Source: Betaproteobacteria bacterium (GTDB lineage Bacteria; Pseudomonadota; Gammaproteobacteria; Burkholderiales; Rhodocyclaceae). From it: a DNA stretch of 5,827 bases. Location: positions 1-5,827 of the forward strand of contig JAPTVL010000368.1 of assembly GCA_028065725.1 (NCBI GenBank). Direction: 5' to 3'. Shown piece after piece: positions 1-5,827 of the stretch (position 1 is its first letter; every line of letters starts with the position of its first letter). The notes beneath the pieces are model-generated. The model did no database searches. It had not been told where the DNA came from and saw nothing but the letters and a program-made list of their open reading frames with translations. The position numbers were made by a program, and so were the translations under genes.

Positions 1-1236
1 CGGCAGCGCATGGTCACCGCCATGCTGCTTGCCGGTTTCAGCACGTTCAGCCACGCGCTGACGTTCGACGAAGCACTGCGCCTCGCCCAGACGAAGGCGC
101 CTCAGCTCAAAGCCCGCGAAGCAGCTGTCGCGGCCGCACAATCTAATTCGTTGCCCGCTGGCGAGTTGCCCGACCCGAAACTTGTGCTCGGCGTGGATAA
201 CCTGCCGGTCAATGGGCCAGATGCCTACAGCGTATCGCGCGACTTCATGACCATGCGCCGCATCGGTGTGATGCAGGAGTTCCCCAACGGCGCCAAGCGG
301 GAGGCACGTGTCGCGGTCGCGCGAGACAAGGTGGCCGTCGCCGAAGCGCAGACCCGCATTACGCGCCTGACCGTCCTGCGCGAAACGGCCATCGCCTGGA
401 TCGCACGCAAGACCGTGGAGCAGGAGCTTGCACACATGGACGGCCTGCGGGCGGAGAACCGGCTGCTCGATTCGGCGGTCAAGTCCATGCTTGCCGGCGG
501 CAAAGGCACGCCAACCGACACGGTCATGCCGCGGCAGGAGGCGGCCCTGATCGAGGATCGTGCGGATGAGCTGCGCACGCGGCGTGAACAGGCCATTGCC
601 ACCCTCAAGCGCTGGATCGGTGCCGCAGCCGAAGAGCCCTTGCAAGGCACTTCACCGGATTGGCCGATCTCGCACGAGGTGCTGGCTCACAGTCTGCACC
701 GGCATCCGGAGTTGACCGAGTTCGATTCGCAGGAACGCAAGCTCGACGCCGAGATCGGCGAGGCGCAGGCGGAGAAAAAACCGGACTGGGCGCTGGAGCT
801 GGCCTACCAACAGCGCGGCCCGCAATTCAGCGACATGGTTTCGTTGCAGGTTAGCTTCGACCTGCCGATATTCCCCGGTTCGCGCCAGGACCCGAAAATC
901 GCCGCCAAACGCGCCGAGCGCGCGGGCCTGGATGGCGAGCGCGAGGCCACGCTGCGGGAACACGCCGCCATGCTGGAGTCGGACCTGGCCGAGTACCGGC
1001 GTCTCGCGAACGCCGTCAAGCGCCAGCGCGAGGTGTTGCTGCCGCTCGCCGACGAGAAAGTCGAACTGGCGATGGCGGCCTGGCGCGGCAGCAAAGGCAG
1101 CCTCGCCGAGGTGATTGCTGCGCGCCGCGAACGCATCGATACGGAACTCAAAGCCATCGAGCTGGAAGGGCAGCGCCGGCAAGTCGCTGCACGTCTGTAT
1201 TACGCCTACGGCGATCACCCAGGAGAACAACAATGA
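1..1236 (+). CDS. cusC: Outer-membrane efflux channel of Cu(I)/Ag(I) RND pump, CusC/SilC-like (5' end probably outside window)
   Basis: TolC-family outer-membrane factor that should form the trimeric exit duct of the pump. Counting from the ATG at 10, residues 1-16 look like a signal peptide core ending in SHA, with cleavage before LTFDEALRLA. Two outer-membrane efflux repeats follow, at about 17-205 and 222-402, each opening with an amphipathic helix (APQLKAREAAVAAAQ; HPELTEFDSQERKLDAEI). The TMRRIGVMQEFP segment is typical of channels paired with heavy-metal RND pumps. The frame is open back to base 1 and reads R-Q-R before the first Met. A signal peptide normally needs such a basic start and the ATG at 10 lacks one, so translation probably begins left of the window. 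There is no cysteine anywhere, so unlike E. coli CusC this is not a lipoprotein. The length (408 or slightly more) is a little below E. coli CusC. It overlaps cusB by 4 bases. The role is inferred from family and neighbours; sequence alone would not separate CusC from a CzcC-like channel. Confidence 0.9.
   Translation, partial: RQRMVTAMLLAGFSTFSHALTFDEALRLAQTKAPQLKAREAAVAAAQSNSLPAGELPDPKLVLGVDNLPVNGPDAYSVSRDFMTMRRIGVMQEFPNGAKREARVAVARDKVAVAEAQTRITRLTVLRETAIAWIARKTVEQELAHMDGLRAENRLLDSAVKSMLAGGKGTPTDTVMPRQEAALIEDRADELRTRREQAIATLKRWIGAAAEEPLQGTSPDWPISHEVLAHSLHRHPELTEFDSQERKLDAEIGEAQAEKKPDWALELAYQQRGPQFSDMVSLQVSFDLPIFPGSRQDPKIAAKRAERAGLDGEREATLREHAAMLESDLAEYRRLANAVKRQREVLLPLADEKVELAMAAWRGSKGSLAEVIAARRERIDTELKAIELEGQRRQVAARLYYAYGDHPGEQQ
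1221..1226 (+). promoter_or_regulatory. Shine-Dalgarno site for cusB
   Basis: AGGAGA lies within the last codons of the upstream channel gene. Seven bases separate AGGAG from the ATG at 1233. This good match and spacing supports 1233 as the adaptor start and fits coupled translation across the ATGA overlap at 1233-1236. Confidence 0.75.
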
Positions 1237-2717
1237 GACAGCCCCAGAAAACCCTGCTGTTCGCCGCACTCGGTTCCGCACTGCTCGCGCTCGGCGCAAC
1301 CGGCGGCTGGTGGTGGGCCAGGCAGCCGGCGCCTGCGGTAACCAAAACAGAACCCGTCAGTTCCCAGCCCAGGCAAGGTGAGGGCAAGGTGCTGTACTGG
1401 TATGACCCGATGGTTCCCCAGCAGCACTTCGACAAGCCGGGCAAGTCGCCTTTCATGGACATGGCGCTGCTGCCCAAGTATGCCGATGCCGGCGGCGAGG
1501 CGGCGGGCGTGAAGATCGATCCGGCCGTGGCACAGAACCTCGGCGTTCGGCTGGCGAAGGTGGAACGCATTCCGCTTTCCTTTCAGGCCCAGGCGAGCGG
1601 AATCATCGGCTTCAACGAGCGCGATGTGGCGGTGGTGCAAAATCGCAGTGCCGGTTTTGTCGAACGCGTCTGGCCGTTGGCGCCGGGCGACGTGGTGCGC
1701 GCCGGGCAGCCTCTGGTGGCGTTCCTGGTCCCCGAATGGGCGGCGGCGCAATACGAGCTGCTGGCGATCCGGCGGTCCGGCGATGCGGGCCTGCTGGCCG
1801 CGGCCCGGGATCGGCTGCGCTTGCTGGGTATGCCCGAGCGCATGATCGACGCGGTCGAAAAATCCGGCGTCGTGCAGTCGCGCTATACGGTCGCCGCGCC
1901 GATTGGCGGGGTAATCCAGTCGCTCGACGTGCGCGCGGGCATGACATTGATGGCCGGCCAGACGCTGGCACGCATCAACGGGCTGTCGAGCGTCTGGCTT
2001 GAAGCGGCGGTGCCGCAGGCGCTGGCGGACCGGGTGGGCACAGGCGACCGCGTGACCGCGATGGTGGCAGGGGAAGCCATCCCCATCGAGGGTCGCGTCG
2101 CCAGCATCGTGCCCGTCCTTCAGGACGCCACCCGCACCCTGCGGGTACGGATCGAGTTGCCGAATCGGAATGGACAGTTGCGCCCGGGCATGTCCGCGCA
2201 ATTGTCCCTGCAAAGCAAGCCCAAAGGCACGGCGCTTGCCGTCCCCACCGAGGCTGTCATCCGCACCGGCAGGCGTGCGCTGGTCATGCTCGCGGACGCA
2301 CAAGGCCGGTATACGCCGGTCGAGGTATCGTTGGGCGAGGAGGTCGGCGACCAGACGGTCATCACGGCGGGGCTTGGCGAAGGACAACAGGTGGTCGCGA
2401 GCGGGCAGTTCCTGATCGACTCCGAAGCCAGTCTCAGCGGGATCGTGGCACGGCCGGCGGAGAAAGCAACCATGTCGGCATCACCCGCAATGGACGAGGC
2501 GGAGGCCACCATCAAGGGCGTCGCCCCGGGTGAGATCACCCTGACCCATGGACCGTTCAAGATGCTTGGCATGCCGGGCATGACCATGACGTTTCCCTTG
2601 GGGACACCGGACCTGGCCCAGGGTTTCAAGGCGGGCGACAAGGTGCGCGTCGGCGTGCGCCAGACCGAAGATGGACTGGTCGTCGAGCGTATCGAGAAGA
2701 GGGGAGATCGCCAATGA
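1233..2717 (+). CDS. cusB: Periplasmic adaptor of Cu(I)/Ag(I) pump with fused CusF-like domain, CusB/SilB-like
   Basis: Membrane-fusion protein linking the CusA transporter to the CusC channel and handing metal to CusA. Residues 7-29 form a hydrophobic signal or anchor segment ending in WWW. Residues 52-82 are the heavy-metal-binding segment (KVLYWYDPM, then [14 protein letters not shown]). M60, M75 and M77 have the same spacing as the three Cu/Ag-binding methionines of E. coli CusB (49, 64, 66). The barrel-sandwich halves lie at about 130-165 and 218-250 around a helical hairpin, followed by beta-barrel and membrane-proximal regions to about 400. A linker at about 400-420 leads to a CusF-like domain at 420-490, so the 494 residues exceed E. 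coli CusB (about 407) by roughly one CusF. There are no cysteines. Start: ATG at 1233 with AGGAG 7 bases upstream. The stop TGA overlaps the cusA start. The architecture matches SilB of Cupriavidus metallidurans. Cu versus Ag preference cannot be read from the sequence. Confidence 0.95.
   Translation: MRQPQKTLLFAALGSALLALGATGGWWWARQPAPAVTKTEPVSSQPRQGEGKVLYWYDPMVPQQHFDKPGKSPFMDMALLPKYADAGGEAAGVKIDPAVAQNLGVRLAKVERIPLSFQAQASGIIGFNERDVAVVQNRSAGFVERVWPLAPGDVVRAGQPLVAFLVPEWAAAQYELLAIRRSGDAGLLAAARDRLRLLGMPERMIDAVEKSGVVQSRYTVAAPIGGVIQSLDVRAGMTLMAGQTLARINGLSSVWLEAAVPQALADRVGTGDRVTAMVAGEAIPIEGRVASIVPVLQDATRTLRVRIELPNRNGQLRPGMSAQLSLQSKPKGTALAVPTEAVIRTGRRALVMLADAQGRYTPVEVSLGEEVGDQTVITAGLGEGQQVVASGQFLIDSEASLSGIVARPAEKATMSASPAMDEAEATIKGVAPGEITLTHGPFKMLGMPGMTMTFPLGTPDLAQGFKAGDKVRVGVRQTEDGLVVERIEKRGDRQ
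2490..2714 (+). other. CusF-like metallochaperone domain at the C terminus of the adaptor
   Basis: Adaptor residues 420-494 read as a small OB-fold CusF domain: ATIKGV opening strand, [18 protein letters not shown], then [11 protein letters not shown]. In E. coli CusF, periplasmic Cu(I)/Ag(I) is held by H36, M47 and M49 and capped by W44. The same spacing here gives H439, M450 and M452, with M447 at the tryptophan position, plus an extra M444 nearby. In E. coli this is a separate gene between cusC and cusB; here it is fused to CusB through a short Ala/Ser/Pro-containing linker. It probably loads the adaptor or CusA at high local concentration (inference). Confidence 0.9.
2700..2706 (+). promoter_or_regulatory. 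Shine-Dalgarno site for cusA
   Basis: AGGGGAG sits in the last codons of cusB, 7 bases before the ATG at 2714. It supports that start, as does the N-terminal sequence [13 protein letters not shown], which aligns with the E. coli CusA N terminus without a gap. Together with the ATGA overlap at 2714-2717 it suggests translational coupling. Confidence 0.75.
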
Positions 2718-5700
2718 TCGCCAAGCTGATTCGCTGGTCGGTCGCCAATCGCATCCTGGTGCTGCTGGGCACGCTGTTCCTCGCCGCCTGGGGCATCTGG
2801 TCGGTCAAGACGACGCCGGTCGATGCGCTGCCCGATCTCTCCGACGTGCAGGTCATCATCCGCACCAGCTATCCCGGCCAGGCGCCGCAGATCGTGGAGA
2901 ACCAGGTCACCTATCCGCTGGCCACCACCATGCTATCGGTGCCGGGAGCCAAGACGGTGCGCGGTTTCTCCTTTTTCGGCGACAGCTTCGTCTATGTGCT
3001 GTTCGAGGACGGCACGGATCTCTATTGGGCGCGTTCGCGCGTGCTGGAATACCTCAATCAGATCCAGGCGCGGCTGCCGGCAACGGCCCGCTCGAGCCTC
3101 GGCCCCGACGCCACCGGCGTGGGCTGGATTTACGAGTATGCATTGGTCGACAGGACGGGGCGCCATGATTTGGCGCAGTTGCGCGCCTTGCAGGACTGGT
3201 TCCTGAAATTCGAGTTGAAGACCCTGCCGAACGTGGCCGAAGTGGCCACGGTGGGCGGCATGGTCAAGCAGTACCAGGTCGTGCTCGATCCAGTGAAGTT
3301 GGCCGGCTTTGGCATCACCCAGGCCGAGGTGAAGGACGCCATCGGCAAGGCGAATCAGGAGAGCGGCGGCTCGGTGCTGACGCTCGGCGAAGCCGAACTG
3401 ATGGTGCGCGCCAACGGCTACCTCAAATCGCTCGCCGACTTCCGGGCCATTCCGCTCAAGCTGGCGAACGGCGTGCCGGTCCTGCTCGGCGACGTGGCGA
3501 CCATTCAACTGGGTCCGGAAATGCGGCGCGGCATCGCGGAGCTGGATGGCCAGGGCGAAACGGTCGGCGGCGTGGTCATTCTGCGCAGCGGCAAGAACGC
3601 GCGCGAAACCATTGCGGCGGTGCACGCCAAGCTGGAACAGCTCAAGGCCAGCCTGCCCAAGGGCGTGGAAATCGTCACCACCTACGACCGCAGCAAGCTG
3701 ATCGACCGCGCGGTGGAAAACCTCACCCATAAACTCATCGAAGAGTTCATCGTCGTCGCGCTGGTATGCGCCCTGTTCCTGTGGCATGTGCGCTCGTCGC
3801 TGGTGGCCATCGTCTCCCTGCCCCTGGGCGTGCTGACGGCGTTCCTCGCCATGCGCTACCAGGGCGTGAACGCGAACATCATGTCGCTGGGCGGCATCGC
3901 CATCGCCATAGGGGCGATGGTGGATGCGGCCATCGTCATGATCGAGAATGCCCACAAGCATGTCGAAACGTGGAAGCACCAAAATCCGGGCCAGACACTC
4001 CACGGCGAGGCGCACTGGCGGGTCATGACCGAGTCCGCCGTCGAGGTCGGACCCGCGCTGTTCTTCTCGCTCCTGATCATCACCATCTCCTTCGTGCCGG
4101 TGTTCATGCTGGAGGCGCAGGAGGGCCGGCTGTTCGGCCCGCTCGCGATGACCAAGACCTATTCCATGGCGGCGGCCGCCGGTCTGTCGGTGACGCTGAT
4201 TCCCGTGCTGATGGGCTACTGGATACGCGGCAAGATCCCGGATGAAGCGAAGAATCCGCTCAATCGCTGGCTCATCGGCGCCTACCGGCCCCTGCTGGAT
4301 GCGGTGCTGGCGCGGCCAAAGACCACGCTTGCGGCGGCTGCGCTTCTGTTCCTCACCGCGGCGTGGCCGATCAGCCGGCTCGGCGGCGAGTTCCTGCCGC
4401 CGCTGGACGAAGGCGATCTGCTCTATATGCCGTCCGCGCTGCCGGGGCTGTCGGCGCAGAAAGCCAGCGAGTTGTTGCAGCAGACGGACCGCCTGATCAA
4501 GACCGTGCCCGAAGTGGCCCACGTCTTCGGCAAGGCCGGCCGCGCCGAGACCGCCACCGACCCGGCACCGATGGAGATGTTCGAGACCACCATCCAGTTC
4601 AAGCCCCGGGACCAGTGGCGGCCGGGCATGACGCCAGAAAAATTGGTCAATGAGCTGGATCGAAGGGTCAAGGTGCCTGGGCTCACCAACATCTGGATCC
4701 CGCCCATCCGCAACCGCATCGACATGCTCGCCACCGGCATCAAGAGCCCTATCGGCGTCAAGATTTCGGGCGGCAACCTGGCGGACATCGACCGCATTGC
4801 CCAGCAGGTCGAGCAGGCCGCCAGGGCGGTGCCGGGCGTCTCGTCCGCGCTGGCCGAGCGGCTCACCGGCGGCCGCTATGTCGACGTCGATGTCGACCGC
4901 GCCGCGGCCGCCCGCTACGGGCTCAATATCGCGGACGTGCAAGCGGTCGTGTCCGGGCTCGTCGGCGGCGAGAACATCGGCGAGACGGTCGAGGGGCTGG
5001 CGCGCTACCCCATCAACCTGCGTTACCCGCGCGAATGGCGTGACACCGTCGAACGGCTGACGCAGCTCCCGATCGTGACCCCGCTCGGCAGCCAGATCAC
5101 GCTGGGGATGGTGGCAAGGGTCAAGGTGGCGGATGGCCCGCCCATGCTGAAGAGCGAAAACGCCCGCCCCTCGGGCTGGGTGTATGTGGACGTGCGCGGC
5201 CGCGACCTGGCTTCGGTGGTGGCGGACCTGCGTACCGCCGTGGCGCGCGAGATCAAACTCGAACCTGGCATGAGCCTGGCCTACTCGGGGCAGTTCGAGT
5301 TCCTGGAACGGGCCAATGCGCGACTGAAGCTGGTCGTGCCGGCCACGCTGCTCATCATCTTCGTGCTGCTCTATCTCACCTTCAGACGCTTCGGCGAAGC
5401 CTTGCTCATCATGGCGACGCTGCCCTTCGCGCTCACCGGCGGGGTGTGGTTCCTGTACCTGCTCGGCTACAACCTGTCGGTCGCCACCGGGGTCGGGTTC
5501 ATTGCGCTGGCCGGTGTGTCGGCCGAGTTCGGCGTGATCATGCTGCTGTACCTGAAGCAAGCCTGGCACAGGCGAATCGACGCCGGCAACGAGACCGAGG
5601 CGACCCTGACCGAAGCCATCCGCGAGGGCGCTGTCCTGCGTGTGCGGCCCAAGGCCATGACCGTGGCAGTCATCATTGCCGGCCTCCTGCCCATTCTGCT

Positions 5701-5827
5701 GGGCAGCGGCACCGGCAGCGAAATCATGAGCCGCATCGCCGCGCCCATGGTGGGCGGCATGGTCACCGCGCCGCTCCTGTCTCTGTTCGTGATCCCGGCA
5801 GCGTACCGGCTGATGCGCCGCCGACAC
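2714..5827 (+). CDS. cusA: Cu(I)/Ag(I) RND efflux transporter, CusA/SilA-like (HME4), 3' end just outside window
   Basis: Inner-membrane proton-driven pump that exports monovalent copper or silver through CusB and CusC. I read 1038 codons with no stop or frameshift. The frame runs off the last base after YRLMRRRH; E. coli CusA (1047) ends a few residues later, so only a short tail and the stop should be missing. Topology: TM1 about 10-31, first periplasmic porter part to about 340, TM2-TM6 about 342-503, TM7 about 537-553, second periplasmic part to about 870, TM8-TM12 about 873-1034. The metal triad M572, M622 and M671 matches E. coli M573, M623 and M672. Transmembrane pairs M390/M1005, M402/M485 and M409/M500 match, as do relay residues D404, E938 and K980. 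The funnel methionine M270 is kept, but its partner (E. coli M755) is N754. The loop before K980 is 3 residues shorter than in E. coli. The single cysteine, C352, is also at the E. coli position. The triad argues against a Zn/Co/Ni CzcA-type pump. E. coli positions are from memory. Confidence 0.96.
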   Translation, partial: MIAKLIRWSVANRILVLLGTLFLAAWGIWSVKTTPVDALPDLSDVQVIIRTSYPGQAPQIVENQVTYPLATTMLSVPGAKTVRGFSFFGDSFVYVLFEDGTDLYWARSRVLEYLNQIQARLPATARSSLGPDATGVGWIYEYALVDRTGRHDLAQLRALQDWFLKFELKTLPNVAEVATVGGMVKQYQVVLDPVKLAGFGITQAEVKDAIGKANQESGGSVLTLGEAELMVRANGYLKSLADFRAIPLKLANGVPVLLGDVATIQLGPEMRRGIAELDGQGETVGGVVILRSGKNARETIAAVHAKLEQLKASLPKGVEIVTTYDRSKLIDRAVENLTHKLIEEFIVVALVCALFLWHVRSSLVAIVSLPLGVLTAFLAMRYQGVNANIMSLGGIAIAIGAMVDAAIVMIENAHKHVETWKHQNPGQTLHGEAHWRVMTESAVEVGPALFFSLLIITISFVPVFMLEAQEGRLFGPLAMTKTYSMAAAAGLSVTLIPVLMGYWIRGKIPDEAKNPLNRWLIGAYRPLLDAVLARPKTTLAAAALLFLTAAWPISRLGGEFLPPLDEGDLLYMPSALPGLSAQKASELLQQTDRLIKTVPEVAHVFGKAGRAETATDPAPMEMFETTIQFKPRDQWRPGMTPEKLVNELDRRVKVPGLTNIWIPPIRNRIDMLATGIKSPIGVKISGGNLADIDRIAQQVEQAARAVPGVSSALAERLTGGRYVDVDVDRAAAARYGLNIADVQAVVSGLVGGENIGETVEGLARYPINLRYPREWRDTVERLTQLPIVTPLGSQITLGMVARVKVADGPPMLKSENARPSGWVYVDVRGRDLASVVADLRTAVAREIKLEPGMSLAYSGQFEFLERANARLKLVVPATLLIIFVLLYLTFRRFGEALLIMATLPFALTGGVWFLYLLGYNLSVATGVGFIALAGVSAEFGVIMLLYLKQAWHRRIDAGNETEATLTEAIREGAVLRVRPKAMTVAVIIAGLLPILLGSGTGSEIMSRIAAPMVGGMVTAPLLSLFVIPAAYRLMRRRH

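Noticed and set aside
1215..2387. 390-codon open frame on the minus strand opposite cusB
   Set aside because: Same GC-rich shadow effect. It overlaps conserved adaptor coding sequence and looks like no known family.
4381..4402. Perfect 6-base inverted repeat CGGCGG/CCGCCG with a 10-base loop
   Set aside because: It lies in the conserved GGEFLPP coding segment of cusA, has no T-run after it, and is expected by chance in DNA this GC-rich.
4880..4897. Three tandem 6-base units GTCGAC/GTCGAT/GTCGAC
   Set aside because: They encode the VDVDVD strand of the CusA periplasmic domain, similar in pattern to homologues, so this is coding constraint rather than a repeat element.
2933..5827. Very long open frame on the minus strand opposite cusA (964 codons), rich in His, Arg, Gln and Ala
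   Set aside because: It is the mirror of cusA codon bias in GC-rich DNA. Its composition is low-complexity, it has no recognisable domain, and the plus strand encodes a fully conserved CusA here.
1..5827. Search for insertion sequences, CRISPR, tRNA, promoters, terminators or an undescribed system
   Set aside because: Coding sequence of three overlapping conserved genes fills the window. I saw no terminal repeats, arrays, tRNA-like folds or non-coding gaps.

Overview
This window is a GC-rich (about two thirds G+C by eye), gap-free stretch of three same-strand genes. They encode a complete tripartite Cu(I)/Ag(I) efflux pump of the Cus/Sil type (heavy-metal RND family, HME4). The envelope-spanning pump, the codon use and a SilB-like adaptor with a CusF-type tail point to a Gram-negative proteobacterium. 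A metal-resistant beta- or gammaproteobacterium seems most likely, but the sequence does not fix the taxon.

Layout: 1-1236 (+) is the outer-membrane channel (CusC/SilC, TolC family), whose true start probably lies just left of the window. 1233-2717 (+) is the periplasmic adaptor (CusB/SilB), which carries an N-terminal methionine metal site and a C-terminal fused CusF-like metallochaperone domain. 2714-5827 (+) is the inner-membrane RND transporter (CusA/SilA), open to the last base and probably only a few codons short of its stop. Both gene junctions are 4-base ATGA overlaps with a good Shine-Dalgarno sequence inside the upstream gene, so the three genes look like one translationally coupled operon. 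There is no intergenic DNA and I see no promoter, terminator, RNA gene, repeat array or mobile element. Any sensor pair (CusRS/SilRS type) or metal-responsive promoter would be outside the window.

How it works: by family knowledge, CusA trimers take Cu(I)/Ag(I) from the periplasm or cytoplasm along a methionine relay, powered by proton influx. CusB joins CusA to the CusC channel and receives metal from CusF. Here the CusF function is tethered to the end of CusB. The CusA methionine triad (M572, M622, M671), three transmembrane methionine pairs and the proton-relay residues (D404, E938, K980) are all present, so the system looks intact and specific for monovalent metal. The departures worth noting are a methionine in place of the CusF copper-capping tryptophan, an asparagine in place of one CusA funnel methionine, and an outer-membrane channel without a lipidation cysteine. 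I see no evidence of an undescribed system; this is a recognisable pump with some unusual ligand choices.
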